From assembly GCA_023432805.1 (NCBI GenBank), contig JAEYUG010000008.1, positions 1 to 57,682 of the forward strand: a stretch of 57,682 nucleotides of DNA. Direction: 5' to 3'. The translations under genes and the position numbers were made by a program. The stretch is from Bacteroidota bacterium. GTDB lineage: Bacteria > Bacteroidota > Ignavibacteria > SZUA-365. A model generated the notes under the pieces. The model saw only the letters and a list, made by a program, of their open reading frames with translations. It did not search any database and was not told the DNA's origin. The stretch's first letter is position 1; every line of letters starts with the position of its first letter. Shown one piece after another: positions 16,797 to 25,432 of this stretch.

Positions 16797-17972
16797 TCAA
16801 GGAGAATCGCGCGGCAACAGCCACATCGGAGGCATGATCGTCTGCACCACATGGATCGGCGAGGGTGCCGGGGAGGTGGCAGACGACGGCATGCGGATGC
16901 CGGCAGTCATGTCATGCCCCGCCGCAATGTCACGCCAGTCGGCGTCCGTGCCCACCCGGACGGGAGTGGCGGAGCCCGGGACGCGCCGATCACCGAATTG
17001 CCCGTGTGCATTGCAGCCCCAGGCCCAGAGCGAGCCGTCGGACTTGATACCGATCGAGAAGTTCACCCCGCAGTCGATGTCGCGCCAGGAGGCATCGTCG
17101 GCGATCGGTGTCGGGTAGCTCTGATTCTCCTGTGAACCATCACCGAGCTGCCCCTGCGCATTCTCTCCCCAGGCCCAGACCGTTCCATTCCTGCGGGCGG
17201 CCATGGTGTGGTAGCGTCCGCTGCTGACGAGCACCCAGTCACGGCAGTGACCGACCGCATGCGGCGCGGTCCGCATCGACGTGCTGCCGTCTCCGAGCTG
17301 TCCGGAACGGTTGTCTCCCCATGTCCACAGCGACCCGTCGTCGCGGATCGCGACCGAGTGATAGCCGAGTCCCTTCGATACCGTGCGCCAGTCCCGCGCC
17401 CGGCCGATCTGCATGGGCACGAGGCTGGGGATCTGCGACCCATCCCCGAGTTGCCCGAATGAATTGTCCCCCCAGGCCCAGAGCGTGCCGTCTTCACGAA
17501 TGGCGAGGACGTGGAGGCTTCCGCCCCCGAGCGCACGCCAACCCTTGTTGCGGCCGATCTGCACAGGCAGGTGCTGCACACCTGTCGTGCCGTTTCCCAA
17601 CTGCCCGGCAGCATTGCAGCCCCATCCCCACAACGTTCCGTCGTTCCTGATCGCGACGGTGAAATCCGCACCGCACATGACATCGCGCCACTGCGTTCCG
17701 GGAAGCACGTGCACGGGCGTCTGCCCTCGCAGGTCGCTGCCATCGCCAAGTTCGCCGAAGGCATTTGCGCCCCAGCCCCAGAGACTTCCGTCGGACCGTA
17801 TTCCAAGGATGTGATAGCTGCCGCAGTCGAGTGCGAGCCACTCCTCCGCAGTTGCGGCGCTGAGTGTCGACATGCTGCGTGCGGGATCTGCCTGCGCGAG
17901 GGTTCCCTGAGCGAGACCATCAGACGCGCCGAGCAGCAACGCTATGAGAATCGCGAGCGAACGGGTGATCAT
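16797..17972 (-). CDS. Exported RCC1-repeat beta-propeller protein
   Basis: Secreted or envelope protein of 391 aa with six to seven RCC1-type blades (repeated pattern G.LWGWG.N..GQLGDG, e.g. RSDGSLWGWGANAFGELGDG, EDGTLWAWGDNSFGQLGDG, DDGSLWTWGDNRSGQLGDG), about residues 45-370. The signal peptide is MITRSLAILIALLLGASDGLAQ. AAAGGAG seven bases before the ATG at 17972 decides that start over a reading from 18017. Unlike the other exported proteins here I see no type IX sorting domain; it ends IMPPMWLLPRDSP. Each blade is followed by a WRD/WRAL segment. RCC1 folds bind proteins or carbohydrate; no specific role can be assigned. Confidence 0.85.
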   Translation of the reverse strand: MITRSLAILIALLLGASDGLAQGTLAQADPARSMSTLSAATAEEWLALDCGSYHILGIRSDGSLWGWGANAFGELGDGSDLRGQTPVHVLPGTQWRDVMCGADFTVAIRNDGTLWGWGCNAAGQLGNGTTGVQHLPVQIGRNKGWRALGGGSLHVLAIREDGTLWAWGDNSFGQLGDGSQIPSLVPMQIGRARDWRTVSKGLGYHSVAIRDDGSLWTWGDNRSGQLGDGSTSMRTAPHAVGHCRDWVLVSSGRYHTMAARRNGTVWAWGENAQGQLGDGSQENQSYPTPIADDASWRDIDCGVNFSIGIKSDGSLWAWGCNAHGQFGDRRVPGSATPVRVGTDADWRDIAAGHDMTAGIRMPSSATSPAPSPIHVVQTIMPPMWLLPRDSP

Positions 17973-18006
17973 AACGAACTCCTTTCCTGATGTGTGCCGT
18001 GTCCGG

Positions 18007-18073
18007 TGCGGGAGCAACTCCTTCCCGCAATGTCACGAGCAATGGTCTTGTTGATTGACGGGTGCAATCAACA
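18007..18073. promoter_or_regulatory. Two inverted repeats upstream of the RCC1 gene
   Basis: A dyad TGTTGATTG / CAATCAACA (18049-18057 and 18065-18073, loop of seven) and a second one TGCGGGA / TCCCGCA (18007-18013 and 18023-18029, loop of nine) lie 35-101 bases upstream of the RCC1-protein start and downstream of the SSS symporter stop. The first looks like a repressor operator or a terminator stem without a following T run; the second would fold in the leader. The whole gap is 18018-18198 and holds no gene I can support (the second dyad begins just before 18018 in the leader). Confidence 0.45.
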
Positions 18074-18198
18074 CAGGAATGATCCGATATGAAATGCGTG
18101 GTTCCCCGGTTTCTTCTGGGTGGCAGTACCCATTTTCATGTGTGGAAGCGGTTCTGTCGTGAACATCCATCCCACCGGAGTTCCACGTCTCGTGATGG

Positions 18199-19902
18199 TC
18201 AGCGTCTGCGGACGAGGCTGCGGAGTCCGATGCCGGCGCAGGCGAGGAAGGCTGCGAGTGCGGCGATGATCGACTTCCCCCCGGTGTCGGGAGCGAAGAC
18301 GAGGAGGGCAGCGAGCAGGGCCGCGAACAGCAGGGTGACCCATCCCGCCATCACGATCGGCGCATAGCGTCCCTCCTCCCCTCCCACTTCGGAGTCTGCA
18401 TCGACCGGCGTGTCGAGTCGCGCGAAGAATGTGCCGAGGCGTTCGCGCTGGGCGTCGGAGGCGCGGCCGAGCAGCGCCGCGACGCGGGGATGCATCGTGA
18501 GCAGGAAGCTGCCGAGGGTGACGGTGAATTGCAGGTAGAATTGGGGACCGAAATCCAGCATGAGCAGCCAGCGCCCGATCATGCCGGTGGCGAGTCCGCT
18601 GATGACCGAGACGATCGCCGCCTGATGCGAGGCGCGACGGATGAGGAGTCCCGCAGCGATGGGCACGACGATCGGGATGTTGAGCAACGTGTACAAGGCC
18701 TGCATCGCGTTGAAGATGCCGCCGGGACTCGCAATGAACACGACGGCGAGCCCGGTCACGGCGGCTCCCACGCCGACTGATGCGGCGCGGCCGACGCGCA
18801 GGACGCTGCGATCGTCGGCTGCGGGTCGCAGCGCGCCCTGATACACGTCCTTCGCGACGATGGAGGCGACCATGTTGAACACGCTGCTGAGCGTGCTCAT
18901 CGTTGCTGCGAGCATGGCGGCGACGAAGAAGCCGACGAGTCCAGCCGGCAGCGCCTCGAGGCAGAGTGCGAGGAAGACGAGGTCCCGCGGATTGCCCGTG
19001 GGCGCATGCGCGAAGAAGGGCACGGCCGACAGATCCGGCCAGAGAGCGCGGGCAGCCAGCGGTGGGATGCCGAAGATGAGCGGCACGGTGAGGAAGAGTG
19101 CTGCCGCGAAGATGCCCGTGCGTCGCGCGGCCTTCTCGTCGCGCACGCTGTAGAAGCGCTGGGCCTGTCCGGCCGCCACGCCGATGGTCATGATGAGGAA
19201 GATGGAAACCAGCCAGTGGATGTCGTAGTGCACGCCGTTGTAGGTGTGCTCCATCGCGAGCGGTGGCACGGCGGCGAGCACGGCGGGGAAGCCTCCTGCC
19301 AGCTGTACGGCGAGCGGGAGCATGAGCATCGTGATGCCGAGCAGGATGATGCCCTGCACGACATCGGTGACCGACACGGCCCAGATGCCGCCGAAGAAGG
19401 TGTAGAGCAGGATCACCGTTCCGGTGATGGCGACGAGCGCGAGGATGTCGATGCCGACGACGGGTGCGAGCAGCGTGCAGACTGCGGCGAGCTGCACGCC
19501 TGCGGTGAGGAGGAAGTTCGTGCCGATGACCCACGAGAGCAGCTGCTGCGTGGCGGGCGAGAAGCGCGTGCGGGTGTATTCCACAGGAGAAACGGATCGT
19601 GTTCTCCTCCATTTCCGCGCAGTGAGCAGTGTGCCGACGAGATAGGCCGGGGGCCAGACGGCGAAGTAGAGGATGGCGAACCATCCGGTTTCATAGGCGA
19701 AGCCGGCCGCGCCGGAAAAGGTCCACGCACTGAAGTTCGCCATGTACATGGTCATGCCCGACACCCACCAGGGAATGCGATTGCCGCCTGCGAAGTAGTC
19801 GCGTACGGACCGGTTGGCGCGCATGGCCGAGATGCCGATGGCGAGCATCACGAGGAAGTACGCGATGACGACGACGATGTCGAGCGTGGTGAAGGCGTGC
19901 AT
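18199..19902 (-). CDS. Sodium:solute symporter (SSS family)
   Basis: Polytopic inner-membrane protein of 567 aa that would import a sugar, sialic acid or other organic solute with sodium. Seen: around 13-14 hydrophobic helices, with the family start TLDIVVVIAYFLVMLAIGI, the segment YFAGGNRIPWWVSGMTMYMANFSAWTFSG (about 36-65) and FFVAAMLAATMSTLSSVFN (about 295-315), which matches the SSF helix with small residues lining the Na+ site. It closes a block with an AGE epimerase, a DapA-type aldolase and an oxidoreductase, a combination typical of sialic-acid-like or amino-sugar catabolism. It starts 27 bases after the epimerase stop. Substrate is inference only. Confidence 0.9.
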   Translation of the reverse strand: MHAFTTLDIVVVIAYFLVMLAIGISAMRANRSVRDYFAGGNRIPWWVSGMTMYMANFSAWTFSGAAGFAYETGWFAILYFAVWPPAYLVGTLLTARKWRRTRSVSPVEYTRTRFSPATQQLLSWVIGTNFLLTAGVQLAAVCTLLAPVVGIDILALVAITGTVILLYTFFGGIWAVSVTDVVQGIILLGITMLMLPLAVQLAGGFPAVLAAVPPLAMEHTYNGVHYDIHWLVSIFLIMTIGVAAGQAQRFYSVRDEKAARRTGIFAAALFLTVPLIFGIPPLAARALWPDLSAVPFFAHAPTGNPRDLVFLALCLEALPAGLVGFFVAAMLAATMSTLSSVFNMVASIVAKDVYQGALRPAADDRSVLRVGRAASVGVGAAVTGLAVVFIASPGGIFNAMQALYTLLNIPIVVPIAAGLLIRRASHQAAIVSVISGLATGMIGRWLLMLDFGPQFYLQFTVTLGSFLLTMHPRVAALLGRASDAQRERLGTFFARLDTPVDADSEVGGEEGRYAPIVMAGWVTLLFAALLAALLVFAPDTGGKSIIAALAAFLACAGIGLRSLVRRR

Positions 19903-19929
19903 GGTGCGGTCCGGCCGGTTCTCGCGCGA

Positions 19930-21123
19930 TCAGGTGTCGGATTCGCCGAGCAGGCGGTCGCACCACCAGAGGGCGCGGGGCACATGGAACATGCCCTTCC
20001 AGAGTGAGCCCTTGAGCGCATTCGCCCGCGTGCCGTCGCGATGTGCGTACCCGAACCACTCGCCGAAGTCGGGATCCGCAAAGGTCTGCATCGCGTAGTC
20101 CCAGATCCGCTCCATCCACGTGAGATACTCTGCACGGCCGGTGTCGCGCCAGGCCATGCAGGTGGCGATGAGTGCCTCGGTGTGCGGCCACCAGAGCTTC
20201 ATGTCCCATTCCAGACGTTCGGCCGGACGCCCCTCCGAATCCTGGAACGCGAAGAATCCGCCGTACTCGGCGTCCCATCCTCGCGCGAGTGTCCAGTCGA
20301 GCATCTGGCAGGCGCGGTCGCGCAGCACGGCATCGTCCCGTTCACGAGCTTCGCGCAGCAGGAACCACGCGGCCTCGATCGCGTGCCCCGGATTGAGCGT
20401 GCGGGCCATGGGTCCATCGAGCGTGAAGCCTTCGACCGCGATGTGTTCGAACACGGCGGCTTCCGACGGACGCACATGGTCTTCGAGAATGACGTGCGTG
20501 TTGGCGGCGATCACGTCATCCAACCAGGAGTCATCCCCACCGAGTCCCCGCAGTTCCTGCGCGGTGGAGACGAGGATCATCGGCATCGCGAGCGAGCGCA
20601 CGCGACGGGTGTCGGGGATGATCTTGGGTTCGAGGAGTCCCGGTGTGGCGAGATGGTGCAGCATGAGGCGGAAGATGTCGTGCGCCCGGCACGCGTGCGC
20701 GTCGGCACGCGCGGGATCGCCGGCGCGTGTGGCCCTCGCGAGTGCGGCGAAGGCGATGGCGGCGAAGGATTCGCTGAAGAGGTAGCGGCGCTTGCGCAGG
20801 GGACGACCATCGCGCGTTACGGTGAAGTACATGCGGCCGTCGCGGTCGAAGCCGTGGCGAGAGAGGAAGTCCGCCCCGCTGTGTGCGGCGGCGAGCCAGT
20901 CCGCATCGGGACGCACGTGCGCATGCAGCGTCGAAAGCATCCAGATCTGGCGGCCCTGCATCCAGATGCTCTTGTCGGTGCCGTAGAGGGAGCCGTCGCG
21001 ATCGAGGCAGGTCAGATAGCCGCCGTGTTCGGCATCGAGGGAGTGGCGCATCCAGAAGGGAACGACATCGTCGAGCAGCATCGAACGGATGCGTGCGTGG
21101 AGGGAGGAAGGCTCCGTGCTCAT
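19930..21123 (-). CDS. AGE family epimerase/isomerase (N-acylglucosamine 2-epimerase-like)
   Basis: Cytoplasmic (alpha/alpha)6-barrel enzyme of 397 aa; relatives interconvert N-acetylglucosamine and N-acetylmannosamine, mannose and fructose/glucose, or cellobiose epimers. Seen: the opening HSLDAEHGGYLTCLDRDGS, DKSIWMQGRQIWMLSTL (substrate-binding Arg/Trp region), RYLFSESFAAIAFAALA, LNPGHAIEAAWFLLREA (His of the catalytic pair) and EWDMKLWWPHTEALIA (the second His). The true start is the ATG at 21123, not the much longer open frame, because the AGE fold begins there. Forty bases separate it from the DapA-type aldolase gene. With that gene it suggests an amino-sugar or aldonate route; the precise substrate is not visible. 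Confidence 0.9.
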   Translation of the reverse strand: MSTEPSSLHARIRSMLLDDVVPFWMRHSLDAEHGGYLTCLDRDGSLYGTDKSIWMQGRQIWMLSTLHAHVRPDADWLAAAHSGADFLSRHGFDRDGRMYFTVTRDGRPLRKRRYLFSESFAAIAFAALARATRAGDPARADAHACRAHDIFRLMLHHLATPGLLEPKIIPDTRRVRSLAMPMILVSTAQELRGLGGDDSWLDDVIAANTHVILEDHVRPSEAAVFEHIAVEGFTLDGPMARTLNPGHAIEAAWFLLREARERDDAVLRDRACQMLDWTLARGWDAEYGGFFAFQDSEGRPAERLEWDMKLWWPHTEALIATCMAWRDTGRAEYLTWMERIWDYAMQTFADPDFGEWFGYAHRDGTRANALKGSLWKGMFHVPRALWWCDRLLGESDT

Positions 21124-21163
21124 GTGCAGGTGTGCAGTGCGTAGGGTCGTGTGGGGAAGCCGC

Positions 21164-22222
21164 TCATGCCGCCAGCCAGCGGTCGCGATGTGCGGCGATG
21201 AAATCCGTGTCGAGCAGGTTGGGATGCCGTGCGCGTGCGGCGGCGATGGACGCAGCCTGACCGGGTGAGAGACGCTCCGTGTGTCCAAGGCAGAGATCGG
21301 TGTCGAGTAGTCCGTCGAGCAGCAGCATGTGCTGGATGCCTGAGAGACATCCGGCGAAGCGATGCGCGGGGTCGAAGACGACGGCATTGAGATCGGTGAC
21401 GTCGGCAGCGATGCGATGCAGTTCGGCCGCGTGCCTGCCGGGTGTATCGTGTTCTGCGCGGATGCGCGCGAGCAGCGCCACCGCCGCCTGCGTGCCATAG
21501 GCCCAGTGCCCGAGCAGGCCTCCGACGAAACGCAGTTCCCTGCCCTCGCAGCGGAAGACGCTCAGCAGGTCGTGCACGATCGCATCATCATTGCCGGTGT
21601 AGAGGGCGATCTCGTCGACGCGCCCGGAGGCAGCGAGCGCACGGACGACGTCGAGCGTCGCGTACCGGTCGAAGGGAGCGACTTTGACCGCGACAACATC
21701 CGGAATCTCGAAGAAGCGGCGCCAGAAGGATGCAGTGAGGACGCGTCCGCCCACCGCAGCTTGCAGATAGAATCCGAACACGGGCAGCACTCCGGCCACT
21801 GCCGTGCAATGCGCGACGAGGGCATCGTCGTCGGCATCGTGCAGCGCACCGAGACTGACGAGTGCGGCGTCGTAGCCGAGCTGCGCGGCGATGCCCGCCT
21901 CGTGCACCGCCTGCTGCGTGCGGCCGATCACGCCCGCGATACGCAGCGGGGTGCGGCGACCGCGCGACCACTCTTCGGCAGTGCGCGCAGCCAGCTCGAG
22001 CACGGGTGTGTAGAGACCGACAGCGGGACTGTGCACCTCGAACTGTGTCGTGTGCACGCCGACGGCGAGGGCGGTCGCGCCCGCGTCGATGTAGTAGCGC
22101 GTCAGTGCGCGCTGGCGCTTCTCGTCGAGTGCGCGCGCTGCGGTCAGCGCGAGCGGGTGCGCGGGGATCACGCCTCCGGCGAGCAGTCGGGCGCGGAGGT
22201 CCAGCAGATCAGAAGCGGCCAT
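21164..22222 (-). CDS. DapA/NanA-family class I aldolase (dihydrodipicolinate synthase-like)
   Basis: TIM-barrel lyase of 352 aa, longer than typical DapA or NanA (about 295). Seen: GGVIPAHPLALTAARALDEKRQRAL (N-terminal strand and helix), YYIDAGATALAVGVHTTQFE, and FFEIPDVVAVKVAPFDRYATL, where the Lys of VAVKVAP is at the Schiff-base position. The usual Tyr of the catalytic triad may be FGFYLQAAV. It overlaps the preceding epimerase gene by 14 bases. Members split or form pyruvate-linked keto acids (KDG, sialic acid, 5-keto-4-deoxyglucarate), so a keto-deoxy sugar is likely the substrate in this cluster. The ATG at 22222 is chosen because the barrel begins there. Confidence 0.82.
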   Translation of the reverse strand: MAASDLLDLRARLLAGGVIPAHPLALTAARALDEKRQRALTRYYIDAGATALAVGVHTTQFEVHSPAVGLYTPVLELAARTAEEWSRGRRTPLRIAGVIGRTQQAVHEAGIAAQLGYDAALVSLGALHDADDDALVAHCTAVAGVLPVFGFYLQAAVGGRVLTASFWRRFFEIPDVVAVKVAPFDRYATLDVVRALAASGRVDEIALYTGNDDAIVHDLLSVFRCEGRELRFVGGLLGHWAYGTQAAVALLARIRAEHDTPGRHAAELHRIAADVTDLNAVVFDPAHRFAGCLSGIQHMLLLDGLLDTDLCLGHTERLSPGQAASIAAARARHPNLLDTDFIAAHRDRWLAA

Positions 22223-23231
22223 CACGCTGCTCGTAGTGCGTGGGCTTGTTCCAGATGGGACCGTCCAGCTCGAGCCACATCGCCACATGGCGGATCATCA
22301 CGTCGATACCCGTCTGCGGCCAGTCGAAGGTGTCGTGAAAGCGTGTCGCATCCGAGAGCAGCGCGGTATCCTGCTCGACACCGGTGAACACGGGTTCGCG
22401 GTCGAAGATATCCGCGAAGCAGGTGGCGAGCTGTCGCACGGCCCGGGTTTCGCGTCCCGTCAGGTTGAACAGCGAGGGCGGTGCTTCCGCGCGTTCGAAC
22501 GCGAGCAGGATGCCTGTGTTCGCATCCCCCTGCCAGATCATGTTCACGTGTCCCGTGCTCAGATCGATCGCTTCACCGTCACGCACGCGCCGTGCGATGT
22601 CGAGCAGGACCCCGTAGCGCACGTCGATCGCATAGTTGAGACGGAGGATCGCCAGCCGCGTGCCGGTCACGATGCTCTCGTGCGTCATCACGCGTTCGCG
22701 TCCGAGACAGCTCCATGCATACTCGCCGACGGGGGCCGGGGGATCGGATTCCTTCGCGCCGCGGAGCGCTGCGAGTGTGAAGGGATAGACGTTGCCGGTC
22801 GAGAGCGCGACGATGCGCGCCGTGGGGAAGCGTCGCATGACGAGTGCCGGCAGGGTGACGTTCATCGCCCAGGTGAGTGGTTCGTTGCCCGTGGATCCGA
22901 ACTTGCGTCCCGCCATGAACACGATGTTCGGAATGTCGGGCAGCGTGGCGAGGGCATCGGGCGCGAGCAGGTCGCAAGCGATGGTTTCGATGCCCGCTGC
23001 GTCGAGACGTCCCCGCACGGCGGCATCGGTGAAACGCGACACGGCGACGATGCGCAGGGGCATGTTCGCGCGCGCAGCCGCATTGCGTGCGAGCTGGCAG
23101 AGTGTGGGACCCATCTTCCCGCCCGCACCGAGCACGAGGAGTCCCTCATGCACCTGCGGCATGGCGCGCACGAGCGCATCGGGCGGAGAAGTGTGGAGCG
23201 CGTCGGCGGAGGCTTCCGATGGGAGGAGCAT
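22209..23231 (-). CDS. NAD(P)-dependent epimerase/dehydratase family protein
   Basis: Extended short-chain dehydrogenase of 340 aa. Seen: Rossmann glycine motif LLVLGAGGKMGPTLCQLAR (about 31-49), NIVFMAGRKFG (NAAG-like position), IVALSTGNVYPF with the Ser/Thr of the active site (about 140-152) and EYAWSCLGRERVM, where the Tyr-x3-Lys motif seems replaced (Y-A-W-S-C with no Lys at +4). That would be unusual for an SDR and may mean a changed reaction. Its 3' end overlaps the aldolase gene by 14 bases, so the two are translated together. Substrate may be an activated or free sugar of the pathway; no closer family assignment is possible here. Confidence 0.75.
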   Translation of the reverse strand: MLLPSEASADALHTSPPDALVRAMPQVHEGLLVLGAGGKMGPTLCQLARNAAARANMPLRIVAVSRFTDAAVRGRLDAAGIETIACDLLAPDALATLPDIPNIVFMAGRKFGSTGNEPLTWAMNVTLPALVMRRFPTARIVALSTGNVYPFTLAALRGAKESDPPAPVGEYAWSCLGRERVMTHESIVTGTRLAILRLNYAIDVRYGVLLDIARRVRDGEAIDLSTGHVNMIWQGDANTGILLAFERAEAPPSLFNLTGRETRAVRQLATCFADIFDREPVFTGVEQDTALLSDATRFHDTFDWPQTGIDVMIRHVAMWLELDGPIWNKPTHYEQRDGRF

Positions 23232-23241
23232 GGGCGCGCCG

Positions 23242-23757
23242 TCAGTGTCTGCGGGCGTAGAAGAATTCCGCCATCATGGTGTCGTCGTCGCTCGATCCGT
23301 CGATGCGCGCGTAGATGGAATCCGCCGTCACCTGCTGGTAGAGGATGCGCTGGGGATAGTCGTGTGCGGGATTCTCGAAGATGACTTCGCCGGGTGCGAC
23401 GCGTGTGGCGGTGAAGGTGACGGGGGCTTCGCCGCGCACGCTGACGATGAAGACGAGGCCGCCCTCGCGGGGCTCGATGCGCATGGTTTCGGAGAACGGG
23501 GGATTGCCCTCGCTGATGGTGACGGATTTCCCGATGAGGATGCCGTCTGCGTACTTCCACTCTTCGTGGATGCGCTCGCCGTTCTGTTCGTCACCCCAGG
23601 TGCCGACGAGCCACGAGGCGTCGTTGATCGATGCCTTGGCGGGGGTGACGGCGGTGGTCTGCGCGGCGTCGGACTTCGCGGTGCCGGAATCCTTCGAGCC
23701 GCAGGCGGGAAGGAGGAGGAGGATCAGCAGACTCAGGAGCAGTTGGGTGCTGCGCAT
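23242..23757 (-). CDS. Small lipoprotein with DUF6265-like beta domain
   Basis: Predicted lipoprotein of 171 aa. Seen: MRSTQLLLSLLILLLLPACG with the lipobox LPAC, a linker rich in T, A and K, then WLVGTWGDEQNGERIHEEWK, GILIGKSVTI, IEPREGGLVFIVSV and EVIFENPAHDYPQRILYQQV, a lipocalin-like pattern seen in DUF6265/DUF1579 proteins. AGAGG upstream of the ATG at 23757 supports this start rather than 23826. It lies 55 bases after the alpha-galactosidase stop and ten bases before the epimerase gene. Function is unknown; ligand binding in the periplasm is a guess from the fold. It resembles the separate gene at 51075-51533 in fold type. Confidence 0.75.
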   Translation of the reverse strand: MRSTQLLLSLLILLLLPACGSKDSGTAKSDAAQTTAVTPAKASINDASWLVGTWGDEQNGERIHEEWKYADGILIGKSVTISEGNPPFSETMRIEPREGGLVFIVSVRGEAPVTFTATRVAPGEVIFENPAHDYPQRILYQQVTADSIYARIDGSSDDDTMMAEFFYARRH

Positions 23758-23812
23758 GGAAACCTCTGGTGGATGGAGTGGAGCGGATGCGAATGGAAAG
23801 TTCGGTGCTGGA

Positions 23813-25432
23813 TCACTGTGAAGCAATGGCGCGAAGGATGTCGGCGAGCAGGATGCGGCGCTGGGGATCCGGATCGTCGAGGGGACTCCCGACCATGACA
23901 GCGCCGCGTGCGTCGATCACGCGCCGTGCCCATGCGCGCGCGAATGCGGGATCGATCGGATCATGCACGAGGATGCAGTCGGGGTCGTTCCACCACAGGA
24001 CGCCGTTCATCCATCCGAGCGCGTCGATTGCGCCCATGCCCATCGTGCGCGTGCGGTCGTCGTTTGCAGCATCGACATCATCACCGATGCGCATGCCGTC
24101 GACGAGTCCGATGCCGCAGCCGAGCGGGACGTTGCAGCCGGCGAGGAACACGGCTTCCCCCGCGCCGTCGCGCAGTGCGGCGAGGCCGTCGTGCACGAGC
24201 CGGGCATTGGTGCGGGTATCGTCCGAGGGCTGCACGCGCGCACCGTGGGTACCGGTCAGCTCCATCCCCCAGGACTGATACAGATCGAAGGCGAGGAAGT
24301 CGAGTTTGAGGTAGCGGAATCCCCACGCGTGCGTCACGTACCTGGCGAGACCGCGCAGCCAGGCGAGCGCATCCGGGTGGGAGAGATCGATGCAGGTGCC
24401 GCGCGCCCATGCAGGCGTGCCGGGCGCGTCAGGCCAGCCTTCGAAGGGACGCAGCCAGAGTCCCGGCGTGCGTCCGCGCCCGGTGATGTCGCGCGCGACG
24501 GGCGCGAGTCCGCGCGGGAATTTCCGTTCGTCGACGAGCGGCGGACCGAAGGTACGCGTGCCGGGCGGGCGCATCCAGCCGTCGTCGATCTGCACGACGC
24601 CGAGCGCAGGATGCGCGTCCATAGCATCGAGTGTCGCGCGCACGAGATCGTCGGTGACCGCTGTTCCGGCGAAGTACCACGAACACCATCCTGTCGGGGG
24701 ATGCCCGGGCAGCGTGACTACTGCCGCGGCGGCACAGCGGCGCGCGGCGGTGCGCAGCGCCTCGTCGGGGGGAAGTGTCTCGAGCGCGAGGCGAACGGCC
24801 CCGAGTGGAAGCGTGGCACCGGCGGGAATGCGCACGCCGCGCATGCCGCTCATCGTGTCGATGTCGCAGCTCCACTGCAGCACGCGAATGCCCGCGGTGT
24901 GCGACTGCAGGGGCGTGAGCTGCCATCGGACGATGCCCTGCGGCACGCCATGCAGCGCCATGGTGACGGTCGGGCTGTTCGCACCCGAGACGGCGGCGAA
25001 CCAGTGCGAGACGGCGGGCGCATTGCGTTCGAGCGGGTGGACGCCGTCGAAGCCGTAGTGCCGCTCGAAGGGGACGGTGTGGACGTGGTCGCGCGCACTG
25101 CGGGTGAATATGCCGGTGGCACCCCAGTCCCCGATGTACCGCAGGGGTTGCACGCTCTGCAGTCGCTGGTCCCGCGCCGCCGTGTTCGTGATCGCGCAGG
25201 TGATGACAACGGCGTGCGCGCTCTCCACCGCGAGATCGAGATCCAGCACCCATGCGCCGAGGCTGATGTGCACGGCAGCGGTTAGTCCGCCTTCATGCTG
25301 GATGTCGATACGGGTCGGGTCATGGCGAGTGTCGAGTCGCTCCGTCCCGGTCTCGAGCGATGCGGCGAGATCCCTGCACACGAAGGTATCGGAAACCTGC
25401 AGCTTCCAGGTCCGTGCATTTGCAGCGATCAT
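23813..25432 (-). CDS. GH36-like alpha-galactosidase (melibiase)
   Basis: Retaining glycoside hydrolase, 539 aa, no signal peptide, so probably cytoplasmic. Seen: N-terminal beta-sandwich (1-230), then the barrel from TGWCSWYFAGTAVT, VVQIDDGWMRPPG, GLWLRPFEG, GFRYLKLDFLAFDL with the probable nucleophile Asp in KLD (near 370), and DGMRIGDDVDAAND with the probable acid/base Asp in RIGDD (near 455), which parallels RxSDD of clan GH-D. The short form lacks the long N-terminal part of many GH36 enzymes. It would remove terminal alpha-galactose from the imported oligosaccharide, feeding galactokinase encoded further upstream in the same run of genes. Start at 25432 gives a four-base overlap (ATGA) with the preceding gene. 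Confidence 0.85.
   Translation of the reverse strand: MIAANARTWKLQVSDTFVCRDLAASLETGTERLDTRHDPTRIDIQHEGGLTAAVHISLGAWVLDLDLAVESAHAVVITCAITNTAARDQRLQSVQPLRYIGDWGATGIFTRSARDHVHTVPFERHYGFDGVHPLERNAPAVSHWFAAVSGANSPTVTMALHGVPQGIVRWQLTPLQSHTAGIRVLQWSCDIDTMSGMRGVRIPAGATLPLGAVRLALETLPPDEALRTAARRCAAAAVVTLPGHPPTGWCSWYFAGTAVTDDLVRATLDAMDAHPALGVVQIDDGWMRPPGTRTFGPPLVDERKFPRGLAPVARDITGRGRTPGLWLRPFEGWPDAPGTPAWARGTCIDLSHPDALAWLRGLARYVTHAWGFRYLKLDFLAFDLYQSWGMELTGTHGARVQPSDDTRTNARLVHDGLAALRDGAGEAVFLAGCNVPLGCGIGLVDGMRIGDDVDAANDDRTRTMGMGAIDALGWMNGVLWWNDPDCILVHDPIDPAFARAWARRVIDARGAVMVGSPLDDPDPQRRILLADILRAIASQ

Noticed and set aside
18068..19684. 538-codon minus-strand frame overlapping the symporter gene
   Set aside because: Arg/His-rich shadow frame of the symporter with no domain; the symporter frame has clear membrane helices.
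21124..21498. N-terminal extension of the AGE epimerase (frame open to 21498)
   Set aside because: The extra part is antisense-like sequence overlapping the aldolase gene; the family fold begins at the methionine at 21123.
23242..23757. Possible frameshift relic linking the lipoprotein to the epimerase
   Set aside because: Both genes are complete with their own starts and stops and are ten bases apart.
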